Source: DASQMT01 sp963839615 (GTDB taxonomy: Bacteria > Actinomycetota > Thermoleophilia > Solirubrobacterales > Solirubrobacteraceae). From it: a stretch of 64,000 nucleotides of DNA. The notes below the pieces were generated by a model that saw nothing but the letters and a program-made list of their open reading frames with translations, was not told the origin of the DNA and searched no databases. The position numbers were made by a program, and so were the translations under genes. This document shows positions 45,741-54,497 of the stretch, piece after piece; within the stretch, counting starts at the first letter, position 1; each line of letters opens with the position of its first letter. Where the stretch lies: NCBI GenBank assembly GCA_963839615.1, contig CAWIVY010000009.1:248001-312000 (forward strand). Direction: 5' to 3'.

Positions 45741-46587
45741 GCTCCCGCGAGACGAAGTAGAGGAAGCCGACGATGAGGAAGCCGAACGCCCACGCGGCGC
45801 CGACGAGCAGCTGGTGGCCCGTCGGCGATTGGCCCTGGTTGATCACGTCGCTCCACGCCGCGAGCAGCTGGCCGAGCGGGTTCACGTCGAGCAGGAAGCG
45901 GTACTTGTCGGGCATCTCGTGGGCGTAGTAGAGGACCGGGGAGCCGTAGAGCCAGACGCGCAGCAGGTACGGCATGAAGCTCTTGAGGTCGCGGAAGTAG
46001 ACCTGCAGCGCGGCGACGATCATCGCCAGGCCGGCGCTGAGCACGACGAACAGGCCGACGAGCGGGACGACCCACAGCAGCTCTGGGCCGATCGGCAGCC
46101 CGAGCGCGAGGTGCACGGGCACGTAGATCACCACCGTGGGCAGGAAGCGCCTGAACGCGATGATCACCGAGGAGATCGGCAGCAGCACGCGCGGGAAGGC
46201 CGTGTTGAGGATCAGGCGCCCGCCCGAGACGACCGACTTGGTCCCGTTGCGCACCGCGCCGGACACGAAGTAGTAGGCGAAGATCCCCGCCATCAGGTGC
46301 GCGAAGAAGCCCTCGTCGCGCTGGCCCGCGCGCAGGATGTCGACGAGGATGAAGTAGACGCCGGCCAGCAGCAGCGGGTTGAGCACGAGCCAGAGCTGGC
46401 CGAACGCCGTGTTGAAGTGCTGCGAGCGCAGCTTCGTGTTCGCCAGCTCGACCGCGAACGAGCGCCGCCGCCAGGCCTCGCGCACGTACGGGAGCAGCGG
46501 CGGCAGGCCGACGAGGTGGGGCTCGTAGACGTGGTGGACCTCGGCGAAGTCGTTCTCGCGGTGGTGTGGCTGGGCGGCTGTGGTCAT
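45718..46587 (-). CDS. tagG: TagG-like ABC permease
   Basis: A 289-residue ABC-2 permease from ATG 46587. Soluble N-terminus with VREAWRRRSFAVELANTKLR, then SQHFNTAFGQLWLVLNPLLL and six helices (GVYFILVDILRAG, LMAGIFAYYFVSGAVRNGTK, FPRVLLPISSVIIAFRRFLP, GLFVVLSAGLAMIVAALQVY, FRDLKSFMPYLLRVWLYGSP, YRFLLDVNPLGQLLAAWSDV). These are the hallmarks of TagG/Wzm exporters. It pairs with the overlapping TagH ATPase. Upstream, a 21-base gap separates it from a GT2 gene. Confidence 0.92.
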   Translation of the reverse strand: MTTAAQPHHRENDFAEVHHVYEPHLVGLPPLLPYVREAWRRRSFAVELANTKLRSQHFNTAFGQLWLVLNPLLLAGVYFILVDILRAGQRDEGFFAHLMAGIFAYYFVSGAVRNGTKSVVSGGRLILNTAFPRVLLPISSVIIAFRRFLPTVVIYVPVHLALGLPIGPELLWVVPLVGLFVVLSAGLAMIVAALQVYFRDLKSFMPYLLRVWLYGSPVLYYAHEMPDKYRFLLDVNPLGQLLAAWSDVINQGQSPTGHQLLVGAAWAFGFLIVGFLYFVSRERDFAVRL

Positions 46588-46608
46588 TTCGCTTGGGTTC
46601 CTCGGTCA

Positions 46609-47474
46609 CTACATGATGGGCGGACGCCCGGCGCGTGTCATCCGCAGCAGCGTCCTTGCCCGCAGCGGCTTCCTGCCGCGGCTGGGTCCGAGCAGCCCGT
46701 CCCGGTACCCTCGCGCCGACGCCTGCACGGCCCGCCGCGACTTCAGGCGGGGCACGGTGCGCAGCGCGAAGGCGATCACGTAGATCACGCCCAGGGGCAA
46801 CGGCAGGTGGCGGCGCGCGAGCCAGACGCGGTTGCGCGCACCGAAATAGTACGAGTAGCCGTGCGCGGCCTTCGCCGGAGAGGGGTGGAGCACGGCGATG
46901 TCGCCCGCGTAGAGCATGCGCTGGCCCGCATCCATGATGCGCCAGCCGAGGTCCACGCCCTCGTGCACGAAGCGGAAGTCCGCCGGCCAGCCGCCGACCT
47001 GCTCGAAGACGTCGCGCCGTGATCGCGACGGCGCCCTCCCAGACGACGGTGATCTCGCTCGGCCGCGCCAGGATCGCCGACACGCAGGCGTGGCACCCAG
47101 TCGCGGCTGCGCGCGCCGCCGTCGAGCGGTTGCGGCGCCAACTGCACGAGCGCCAGTCGCGGGTCGGCGACGAGCTTGCGCGCGATGCGCGCCAGCGCAT
47201 CGGGCGCGGCGATGCGGGCGTCGTCGTCGAGGAAGAAGAGCAGCTCGCCGCGCACGTGCGCCACGCCGGCGTTGCGCCCCGCCGGGATGCCGTCGTCGAC
47301 CGGGAGCGCGACGACGCGCACCCCGTCGGGCACGCCCTCCGGCTCGCAGCCGTTGCCGACGACGACGATGTCGGTCTCCACGCCCTCCTGGCGCAGCAGC
47401 GACTCGACCGCGGCGCGGAGGTCGCTTGGACGCCGTCCCGCCGTGAGCACCACGCATCCGAACACGGGCGTCAT
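46609..47474 (-). CDS. GT2 glycosyltransferase (two frameshifts)
   Basis: About 288 residues from ATG 47474. The nucleotide-sugar binding part reads TPVFGCVVLTAGRRPSDLRA, ETDIVVVGNGCEPEGVPDGV, DDGIPAGRNAGVAHVRGELL and FFLDDDARIAAPDALARIAR with the DDD metal motif. Then frames change at about 47068-47074 (ARPSEITVVWEGAVAIT) and about 47016-47021 (RRDVFEQVGGWPADFRFVHE, GVDLGWRIMDAGQRMLYAGD). The tail has GYSYYFGARNRVWLARRHLP, LPLGVIYVIAFALRTVPRLK, a possible membrane helix. Family GT2, cytoplasmic face. Start overlaps the CDP-alcohol transferase stop (ATGA). Two indels in one short gene look like sequence errors, because all motifs remain. Confidence 0.78.
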
Positions 47475-48259
47475 CGCAGCCGCTCGGAGCTGAGGATCGT
47501 GAACAGGCGGCCGAGCGCGGTGACGGCGGCGAGGGGCACGAGCGCGACGACGAGCACGCGCGTCGCCTCGAGGTCGCCGAGCGCGAGGTCGAGCAGCGCC
47601 GCGGCGAGCGCGAGCAGCGTCGCCTCGATCGCGACGAACGCGCGGAAGAACGGGAAGAAGGCGAGCGCGCGGCGCAGCCGCCGCAGCGGCGTGAGGCGCG
47701 GCGCCGCCGTGGCCGCGGTGTCCTCGAACGGCGGCTTGCCGGCCTCTGCGCGCGCAACGTGCACGAGCACGATCTCCATCCGCACGAGCAGCGCGAGCAC
47801 GGCGGCCAGCAGCCCGAGCGTGGTGTAGCCGCCGATCTCGTCCCAGCCGCCGTCGGCGCGGATGCCGAGCGCGATCGGCAGCGCGGTCTCGGTCAGGAAG
47901 TGGGCGAAGCGGTCGAGGTAGATCCCGGCGGGCGAGAACTGGCGGCGCCAGCGCGCCAGCTCCCCGTCGACGCAGTCGAGCAGGATCTGGACCTGGATCA
48001 GCAGCGCCGCCGCGAGCGCCGCGAGCACGCCCGGCAGCGTCAGCACGGCGGCGGCCGCAAGCCCGGCGGCGATCATCGCCCAGGTGACCGCGTTGGGCGT
48101 CACGCGCGTCGGCAGCAGCCGGCGCGTCACGTAGGGCGAGAAGCGGCGCACGTAGAGCCGCCCCGCCCAATGCTCGCCGCTGTTGCGCGCGAACAGCGAC
48201 TGCGGCTGCGTCTCGGCGCGCAGCTCAGCGATCGAAGGCGTCGAGGAAGCCGCGGACAC
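47471..48259 (-). CDS. CDP-alcohol phosphatidyltransferase-family protein
   Basis: A 262-residue membrane enzyme with the complete family signature D-x2-D-G-x2-A-R-x8-G-x3-D-x3-D in LLDCVDGELARWRRQFSPAG and IYLDRFAHFLTE. About six helices follow (TPNAVTWAMIAAGLAAAAVL, YTTLGLLAAVLALLVRMEIV, FPFFRAFVAIEATLLALAAA). Such enzymes move a phospho-alcohol from a CDP-activated donor to a second alcohol. The substrate is unknown. It is encoded between an AraM-like dehydrogenase (overlap 35 bases) and a GT2 (overlap 4), and a second, fused CDP-alcohol transferase is two genes upstream, so it probably joins a polyol phosphate to a lipid or glycan carrier. Confidence 0.9.
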   Translation of the reverse strand: MSAASSTPSIAELRAETQPQSLFARNSGEHWAGRLYVRRFSPYVTRRLLPTRVTPNAVTWAMIAAGLAAAAVLTLPGVLAALAAALLIQVQILLDCVDGELARWRRQFSPAGIYLDRFAHFLTETALPIALGIRADGGWDEIGGYTTLGLLAAVLALLVRMEIVLVHVARAEAGKPPFEDTAATAAPRLTPLRRLRRALAFFPFFRAFVAIEATLLALAAALLDLALGDLEATRVLVVALVPLAAVTALGRLFTILSSERLR

Positions 48260-49265
48260 GCTCGCTCACCCCCCGCTCGTCGAGCGCGAGGTGCTCGAGC
48301 ACGGTGAAGCGGTCGGGCCGGGTGCCCGGCGCGTGCAGCACCGCCTGGACGAACTGCTCCTCGCTCAGCCCGAGGTCGCCCGGCAGCCGCGGCAGGCCGT
48401 GGCGCGTCAGGCACCCGTCGACGGCGGCCGCCATCGCCTCGTCGCCGCGCAGGAACGACGTGAACAGCGTCGCGGCGCCGGCCAGCTCGCCGTGGCGCGC
48501 CGTGTCGGGGTAGAGATGGTCGATCGCGTGCAGGATCTCGTGGTCGGCCCCGCTGCACGGCCGGCTCGAGCCGGCCGTCGTCATCGCGAGGCCCGACAGC
48601 ACGAGCGCCTCGGCGAGCGCGACGAGGAAGTCCTCGTCGTCGATCCCGTCCGTCCGGTGCAGGATCGCCTTGGCGGCCGTCTGCGCGAATGTGACGGCGA
48701 GGCCGTCGACCGGCTCGCCGCGCTCGCGCCCGGCCAGCCGCCAGTCGGCGATCGCGGACAGGTTCGAGACCACGTCGCCGATGCCGGAGCGGCGCATGCC
48801 GGGATCCGAGCGGCGCACGTAGTCGAGGTCGACGACCAGCGCGATCGGCATCTGCACGCCGTAGGAGCCCTTGCGGCCGCCCTCCTCCAGCGAGGCGACC
48901 GGCGACGCGATGCCGTCGTGCGCGAGGCTGGTCGCGACCGCCACCATCGGCAGGCCGCTCAGCGTCGAGGCGAGCTTGGAGACGTCGAGCGTGCGCCCGC
49001 CACCGATCCCGACCAGCGCGTCGTAGAAGCCGGCGCGCAGCCGCTTCGCGAGCGCGTTCGCCTCGTCGACCCCGCCGTCGGCGAGCGTCCAGAAGTCGGC
49101 GTTCTCGAGCTGCGGCCGCAGCTGCTCGGCGATCTCCTCGCCGAGCCCCGGGCCGACCACGACCGCGACGTGCCCGCCGGCGGAGATGCGCCGGTCGGCG
49201 AGCAGCGGCGCGAGCTGCGCGACGGTCCCCGGGCCGATGTCCACGAACAGCGGCGCCCCGATCAT
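48225..49265 (-). CDS. Glycerol-1-phosphate-dehydrogenase-like protein (AraM/EgsA family)
   Basis: A 346-residue iron-containing alcohol dehydrogenase-superfamily protein. The NAD(P) motif is LVGIGGGRTLDVSKLASTLS (about residues 88-107). Predicted metal ligands: Asp in SLAHDGIASPVASLEEGG, His in CSGADHEILHAIDHLYP and His in TARHGELAGAATLFTSFL. The best-known homologues reduce dihydroxyacetone phosphate to sn-glycerol 1-phosphate, the archaeal glycerophosphate stereoisomer; in Bacillus (AraM) it feeds a heptaprenylglyceryl phosphate. No geranylgeranylglyceryl-phosphate synthase is seen here, so a lipid use is unlikely from this window. A related keto-polyol phosphate substrate is also possible. 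It starts 5 bases after the nucleotidyltransferase gene. Confidence 0.85.
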   Translation of the reverse strand: MIGAPLFVDIGPGTVAQLAPLLADRRISAGGHVAVVVGPGLGEEIAEQLRPQLENADFWTLADGGVDEANALAKRLRAGFYDALVGIGGGRTLDVSKLASTLSGLPMVAVATSLAHDGIASPVASLEEGGRKGSYGVQMPIALVVDLDYVRRSDPGMRRSGIGDVVSNLSAIADWRLAGRERGEPVDGLAVTFAQTAAKAILHRTDGIDDEDFLVALAEALVLSGLAMTTAGSSRPCSGADHEILHAIDHLYPDTARHGELAGAATLFTSFLRGDEAMAAAVDGCLTRHGLPRLPGDLGLSEEQFVQAVLHAPGTRPDRFTVLEHLALDERGVSERVRGFLDAFDR

Positions 49266-49270
49266 CCGGG

Positions 49271-50002
49271 TCAGCAGCGGCAAGCGATCTCCCGTGCGCG
49301 CGCGAGGTCCGCGTGGTCGTCGACCTCGGCCCATTCGACCGCTCCGATCGGCGCGACGCCGACGTGGCCGCCGCGGTCGGCGTACTCCTGGAAGCCGTCC
49401 TCGTAGTAGAGCTGGGGGTCGCGGCGGAAGGTCGCCTCGAGCGCGTCGGCCAGCGGTGCCGCCGCCTCCGGCTCGATCAGCGTCAGGCCGATGTACTCGC
49501 CCTGCGCGCTCGCGGGTTCGAGCGCCTTGTTGATGCGCGTCATGCGCCCGTCCGCGGAGAGCTGGACCTTCATCTCCTCCTCGCCGAGCTGCTTGACGTC
49601 GTCGAGCGCGAGCAGGATGCCTGGGCCGCGCGCAGCCAGCAGCGTCTCCTCGACGCTCGGGGGGTGCACGGTGTCGCCGTTGACGAGCAGCACGCCGGCG
49701 GGGAAGAGATCGCGCGCGCACCACAGCGAGTAGGCGTTGTTCCAGATCTCGGCCTTGTCGTTGAAGACGAGCTGGAGCGTGACGCCGTGGTCGCGCTCGA
49801 GCGCGGCCTTGCGCTCCTCGACGGCACCTGCGGCGTAGCCCGTGACGATGGCCACGTCGCCGAGACCGGCCGCCTTGAGGTTCGCCAGCGCGATGTCGAG
49901 GATCGTCCGGTCGCCGTCGACCGGGACCAGCGTCTTGGGCAGCGTGTCGGTGTACGGCGCGAGCCGGCGCCCAGCGCCCGCCGCGAGCACCATCCCGATC
50001 AC
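49271..50002 (-). CDS. LicC/IPCT-like sugar- or polyol-phosphate nucleotidyltransferase
   Basis: A 243-residue NTP transferase. The nucleotide-binding loop is VLAAGAGRRLAPYTDTLPKT with the catalytic Arg and Lys; then LVPVDGDRTILDIALANLKA, VTGYAAGAVEERKAALERDH, and a substrate region FNDKAEIWNNAYSLWCARDL. A metal Asp lies in VLLVNGDTVHP. The N-x-Y-S-L-W element resembles phosphocholine and inositol-1-phosphate cytidylyltransferases (LicC, IPCT) that make CDP-alcohols. It would thus supply one of the two CDP-alcohol transferases. GTG 50002 overlaps the upstream stop (GTGA); ATG 49993 is the alternative. Whether CTP and which polyol phosphate are used is inference. Confidence 0.85.
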   Translation of the reverse strand: MIGMVLAAGAGRRLAPYTDTLPKTLVPVDGDRTILDIALANLKAAGLGDVAIVTGYAAGAVEERKAALERDHGVTLQLVFNDKAEIWNNAYSLWCARDLFPAGVLLVNGDTVHPPSVEETLLAARGPGILLALDDVKQLGEEEMKVQLSADGRMTRINKALEPASAQGEYIGLTLIEPEAAAPLADALEATFRRDPQLYYEDGFQEYADRGGHVGVAPIGAVEWAEVDDHADLARAREIACRC

Positions 50003-52482
50003 TCCGCGGCCTCTTCCTCGTCCTCGTAGACCGGCGCCTGCTGCGTCCGGCCGAACGTCATCCAGCTCGCGACGCACTCGCCGATGAACGCGACCGCGAG
50101 CAGCGCCGCGGCGACTTCGAAACCGGCCGGCACCGCGCCCGCGGCGGCGAGCGCGAGCCCGGCGAGCAGCCGGCCGTCCCAGCCGCCGGCCGCGCGGTTG
50201 AGCCAGAGCGGGGGCGTGACGCCGCGCTGGCGCAGGCGGTAGACGATGTCGTAGTGGCGGAACGTGATCGCGCAGAGCAGGGCGAAGACGCCGGGGACCG
50301 CGTCCGGTCCGGCGACGGCGGCGATCCAGAGCAGCCCGCCGTATTCCGCGACCCGCAGCGCCGGCGGCACGATCCAGCGCAGGCGGTCCCGCTGCGGCCG
50401 GCCGCTCGAGAGGCCGCCGAGCAGCACGAGCCAGCCGATCGCGGCAGCGACGAGCGCCCATGAGGCGCCGGCGCCGCCGGTCACGACCGCGATCGCCGGC
50501 AGCGCGATGCCCGCGAACACGAGCAGCGTGGCCGGCGCCGGCACGCGGATGCGGCCGAGCGCCTGTGCGACCGGACCGTCGTCGCGATACGCGATGAGCG
50601 TGTCCATGCCCGCTGCCGCGCCGGGCGTGAGCGCGACCGCCCCGCGCTGGCGCAGCGAGCGCAGGACCCGGCCGGCGATCGTGTAGGTGGCGGCGAAGCC
50701 GCCCCATGCGAGCAGCACGATGAACGTCGCGCGCGCGTCGAACAGAGCGGCCGAGAGCGAGATCGCCGCGAAGCGCTCGCCGATCGGGAAGGCGATGATC
50801 TTCCTGACCCAGCGCCCGCGGCGCGAGCGGGCGACCCTGCGCAGGACGCCGCGCAAGCGCTGCTCGAACGTCGGCGGTGGAGGCGGCGGCGCCGGCTCGC
50901 CCTCGGGCACGAGCGGGGCGGGCACGGTGGTCGCGATCACGTCCTGCGCCTGCTCGAGCGGCGGCTGGCGCGCGGCGCCCATCACCTGGTGCAGGGCCGC
51001 CGGGTAGGAGAAGTCGATCGTGTGGCGCATCATCTGCAGCGTCAGGGCGGCTCCGGCGAGCAGCCAGACGTCGTCGCCCGTCTGCGATGCGCCGATCGCG
51101 AGCCCGGCGAAGACCGCGTACTCCTTCGTACGGTCGAAGACCGAGTCGAGCCAGGCGCCGAACTTCGTGAACGTACGCGTGTAGCGCGCGAGCTGGCCGT
51201 CGACGCAATCGAGCGTGAACGCCGCCTGCAGCAGCACGGCGCCGGCGATCATCCACGTGCGCTCGCCGGTCGCGAACGCGGCCGCGGCGACGAAGCCCAG
51301 CACGACCGAGAGCGTCGACACCCCGTTCGGGGTCCAGCCGCGCTCCGCCGCCCAGCGCGCGATGTACTTCGAGTACGGGCTGACGAAGTACGTCGTGAAG
51401 AAGCCGTCGTTCGCCTTCACCGCGGAGTCGAGCAGCGCCTTGTCCTCGTCGTACGCGCCGATCGTGGCGGCCGCCTCCTCGACGTCGCCGGGCATCAGCG
51501 GGCGCGCCCAGAACAGCTTGCGCAGGTGGCTGCCGCCGACCTGCACGTCGGAGCGGACGAGCCCGCAGAGCAGCAGCGAGGGCACGTCCTGCTCGGCAGC
51601 CGCGAGCCGCCGGCCCAGCTCGGCGTGGTCCTCCGCGGAGAGCTCGACGTCGTCGGGCGAGAGCTCGCCCTCGTCCTCCGGCACGTCCGGGTCCTCGTCG
51701 GGGCGGTTCTCGTCGCCCTCGGGCTGCTCGACCGCGGCGGCGAGCGAACGCCGGTAGAGCGCCAGCTTCCAGCGGCCGGCCTTGGCCTCGAGCTCCTCGC
51801 TCCAGCCCTCCGGCAGGGGCCCGTCGACGAGCGCGGCGAGCCGCTCCGCGACCGCGGCGAGCGCCTCGCGATGCGGCGCCGCGACCTTCAGCACGCCGAG
51901 GAACGTCCCGTTCGGCTGGTGGATGTAGTGATACGGCGACGACGCGCTGACCACGCGCCCGCGCCGCGTGCGCGTGCGGAAGCCCACGTAGCGCTGCATG
52001 CGCCGCACCGTCGTCGTGAGCATGCCGGTGGCGACCCGTGGGTCGGCGAGCAGGCCCGCGAGCGCCTCGCCCTGCGTGAGGATGTCCGCGTTGGCGACCA
52101 CGAGCGTGCCGCTGCCGTCGCGCGCGATCGCAGCGGCGGCGCGCAGGTCCGCGGCGGTGTCGGTGCACGGCTGCACGCGCAGCGCGACGCCGTGGGCCGC
52201 CGCCCGGCGCTCGAGCTCGGGCGCCCACTCCGGGCGCGTGATCAGGTGCGCCTCGCGGACGCCCAGCTCGGCGATCTGCTCGAGCAGCCGGCCGAGCAGC
52301 GTCGTCCCCTCCCACTCGAGCCCCGCCGCGGGACCGCCGTCGCCCGCGGGGGCTGTGGCGAACAGCAGCGCCCTGCTGGAGGCCTGGTCGCCGCCGCGAA
52401 CGCGGCGCGCCCTACCGTTGGGCGCGGCTGCGGCCGATCCGGGCGACTCCCGGCCGGCCGTGGGTCTGGGTGCAGATCTCAA
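49999..52482 (-). CDS. Fused nucleotidyltransferase-like / CDP-alcohol transferase / DUF5941 protein
   Basis: 827 residues from TTG 52482. Residues about 35-230 resemble a nucleotidyltransferase fold (LEWEGTTLLGRLLEQIAELG, VREAHLITRPEWAPELERRA, GTLVVANADILTQGEALAGL) but lack the GxGxR...PK loop, so this part is probably inactive or binds only. An acidic linker (about 260-300) follows. Residues about 365-520 hold a full CDP-alcohol transferase signature: FTLDCVDGQLARYTRTFTKF and GAWLDSVFDRTKEYAVF. The C-terminal 300 residues are membrane helices of the DUF5941 type (RIRVPAPATLLVFAGIALPA, FRHYDIVYRLRQRGVTPPLW). A similar fusion is the archaeal inositol-phosphate cytidylyltransferase/DIPP synthase. 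The neighbouring free nucleotidyltransferase may replace the lost activity. Confidence 0.85.
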   Translation of the reverse strand: MRSAPRPTAGRESPGSAAAAPNGRARRVRGGDQASSRALLFATAPAGDGGPAAGLEWEGTTLLGRLLEQIAELGVREAHLITRPEWAPELERRAAAHGVALRVQPCTDTAADLRAAAAIARDGSGTLVVANADILTQGEALAGLLADPRVATGMLTTTVRRMQRYVGFRTRTRRGRVVSASSPYHYIHQPNGTFLGVLKVAAPHREALAAVAERLAALVDGPLPEGWSEELEAKAGRWKLALYRRSLAAAVEQPEGDENRPDEDPDVPEDEGELSPDDVELSAEDHAELGRRLAAAEQDVPSLLLCGLVRSDVQVGGSHLRKLFWARPLMPGDVEEAAATIGAYDEDKALLDSAVKANDGFFTTYFVSPYSKYIARWAAERGWTPNGVSTLSVVLGFVAAAAFATGERTWMIAGAVLLQAAFTLDCVDGQLARYTRTFTKFGAWLDSVFDRTKEYAVFAGLAIGASQTGDDVWLLAGAALTLQMMRHTIDFSYPAALHQVMGAARQPPLEQAQDVIATTVPAPLVPEGEPAPPPPPPTFEQRLRGVLRRVARSRRGRWVRKIIAFPIGERFAAISLSAALFDARATFIVLLAWGGFAATYTIAGRVLRSLRQRGAVALTPGAAAGMDTLIAYRDDGPVAQALGRIRVPAPATLLVFAGIALPAIAVVTGGAGASWALVAAAIGWLVLLGGLSSGRPQRDRLRWIVPPALRVAEYGGLLWIAAVAGPDAVPGVFALLCAITFRHYDIVYRLRQRGVTPPLWLNRAAGGWDGRLLAGLALAAAGAVPAGFEVAAALLAVAFIGECVASWMTFGRTQQAPVYEDEEEAAE

Positions 52483-52506
52483 GTTCGTCGGTCTCCATCA
52501 GGTCCT

Positions 52507-54495
52507 TCAGGCGGCGGGCAGTTCACGATTCGCCTGCTCGCGGAGTAGTTCCTCCCACCGCGCCGCGATCGAACCGACCGCATAGGATCGCGCATTCTCC
52601 ACTGCCGCCGCGCCGTAGCGGCGCCGCCGCCCGGCGTCTTCGATGAGCTCCAGCAACCCGTCCGCGAGGCCCGCGACGTCGCCGTTGGGCACGAGGATGC
52701 CGTCCCGGCCGTGCCGGAGGATCTCGCCGGGTCCCCGCGGGCAGTCGAAGCTCACGACCGGGAGGCCCTTGCTCATGGCCTCGGCGATGACCATACCGAA
52801 GCCCTCGAACCGCGAGCTCAGCACGAAGAGCGACGCGCCGGCCAGCGCCTCGCCCATGTGCCGCGTGCGACCCATCAGCAGCACGCGGTCGCCGAGATCG
52901 CGCTCGAGGATCATCTGGCGCAGCTCGTCGCGCCGCGGGCCGGAGCCGTAGATGCGCAGCTGCCAGTCGGGATGCGCGTCGCCGACACGCTCCCAGGCGC
53001 GGATCAGGAGATCGAAGCCCTTCTGCGTCTCCAGCCGGCCCGCGGCGACGACGACCTTGGCGTCGAGCGTGGAGATGCCGCCCTCGAGCCGCGGCACGGC
53101 GTTGGGGATGCGCTCGATCCGCGGCGGGTCCGCGGCGAGCGCGGCGCCGTAGTCGCGCTCGTCGGCGGACGTCAGGACCGTGAGCACGTCGAGCGCGCCG
53201 TAGTGGCGCCGCAGGTCCGCCGCGAGCCGCGGGCGGTGCGAGTGGAAGTTCATGTGCTCCTGCGCGACGGTGAGCACGCCGGGCCCGGCGAGGCGCGCGG
53301 CGAGCAGGTTGAACGCGGGGCGCGTCGTGATCAGCACGCCCCCGCGGAGAGCGCGCAGCCGGCGCAGCAGCGCGATGTCGGTGCGCAGGCTCGCGTACGG
53401 ATAGGCGAAGTCCTCCGGGTGGATCAGCACGCTCGGGACGCGGCCGAGCAGCCCACCGCGCCGCGCCTTGCCGCGCTGGTCGTCGACCACGGACACCTCC
53501 ACGCCGTCCGGGAAGGAGAAGAACGGCGCCTCGCGGCGCCGCATCATGCTGATCAGCTCGACGTCGCGGCCGCCGGCGAGCCCCGCGGCGAGGTTGAAGC
53601 TCGTGCGCACCGTGCCGCCGAGTCCGTACGCGTGCAGCAGCAGGATCCGGACCCTGGCCGGTTCGGCGGCCGCCGCGCGGGGGCGCGGCAGCGCGGCGGC
53701 CAGCGCGAGCGCCCCGCGGTGGACCGCGACCGCGAGCCCCCCGAGCACGCGCCGGCGGCGCGACTCGGCGCCGGGGACCACCGGGACGGACGGCTGCTTG
53801 CCGCTCGGCTCCGCGACGAGGATCGAGAGGTTGTCCTCGACCGTGTAGTACGGCCGCAGCTCGAGCCCGCCGGCGCGGTGCGCCGGGAAGACGACGACGT
53901 CCTTCTTGCCGGGGAGCCCGTCGAGGTGGGCGCCGACGCGTCGCTCGCCGAGCCGCAGGTCCCAGACGCCTGGGCGCGCGAGCGGCGCGAGGTCGAGCCG
54001 CGCCCTGAAGCGTCCGTCGTCCAGTTCGACGGGCACGGCGACCTCGGCCTGGTCGTCGCGATGCCGCGCGACCAGCCGCGGCTCGCCCTCCCCTCCCGGC
54101 AGCTCGCCCTCGATCAGCAGAATGCCGTCCGCCAAGCGCACGCGCCGCGCCTCGGCATGCGGAGCGACGGCCTCGAGCGCGACGGCCAGCCGTCCCTCGG
54201 CTGTCGCGTGCGGCCGCACGCGCAGCACCCCGGACGGCCCGGGGACGATCCCGACGCCGCCGCCGAACCTGAACGGTGCCAGCCCCTCTTTAGGTTCGCT
54301 GATGCTCCAGGTGCCCGGGCCGGACGCGGCCAGGTCGGCGAGGGCGATCTCGCCCTCCTGCTCGCCCGCGTGCTCCGCGGCGGCGCGGAGCGGCATGCGC
54401 AGGGGCTCCGCGCCCGTGCGGCTCAGCACCAGCTCGCCGCCGAGACCGCGGCCCGCGATCAGGAGCCAGCGCCCCTCGACGATCTCGGCGCGCAT
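52507..54495 (-). CDS. GT4 glycosyltransferase with extra N-terminal beta domain
   Basis: A 662-residue protein from ATG 54495. The first about 270 residues form a strand-rich region with no catalytic motifs (MRAEIVEGRWLLIAGRGLGG, GTWSISEPKEGLAPFRFGGG, RFRARLDLAPLARPGVWDLR), perhaps for acceptor binding. Then comes a typical GT-B fold: RILLLHAYGLGGTVRTSFNL, PAFNLLAARLAGPGVLTVAQ, IERIPNAVPRLEGG, VVVAAGRLETQKGFDLLIRA, YGSGPRRDELRQMI, SLFVLSSRFEGFGMVIAEAM with the E-x7-E donor motif, and GRDGILVPNGDVAGLADGLL. TagE-like enzymes of poly(polyol phosphate) walls have the same N-domain idea, so glycosylation of such a polymer fits. 24 bases before the next gene, 2 after the upstream stop. Confidence 0.85.
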   Translation of the reverse strand: MRAEIVEGRWLLIAGRGLGGELVLSRTGAEPLRMPLRAAAEHAGEQEGEIALADLAASGPGTWSISEPKEGLAPFRFGGGVGIVPGPSGVLRVRPHATAEGRLAVALEAVAPHAEARRVRLADGILLIEGELPGGEGEPRLVARHRDDQAEVAVPVELDDGRFRARLDLAPLARPGVWDLRLGERRVGAHLDGLPGKKDVVVFPAHRAGGLELRPYYTVEDNLSILVAEPSGKQPSVPVVPGAESRRRRVLGGLAVAVHRGALALAAALPRPRAAAAEPARVRILLLHAYGLGGTVRTSFNLAAGLAGGRDVELISMMRRREAPFFSFPDGVEVSVVDDQRGKARRGGLLGRVPSVLIHPEDFAYPYASLRTDIALLRRLRALRGGVLITTRPAFNLLAARLAGPGVLTVAQEHMNFHSHRPRLAADLRRHYGALDVLTVLTSADERDYGAALAADPPRIERIPNAVPRLEGGISTLDAKVVVAAGRLETQKGFDLLIRAWERVGDAHPDWQLRIYGSGPRRDELRQMILERDLGDRVLLMGRTRHMGEALAGASLFVLSSRFEGFGMVIAEAMSKGLPVVSFDCPRGPGEILRHGRDGILVPNGDVAGLADGLLELIEDAGRRRRYGAAAVENARSYAVGSIAARWEELLREQANRELPAA

Positions 54496-54497
54496 CG

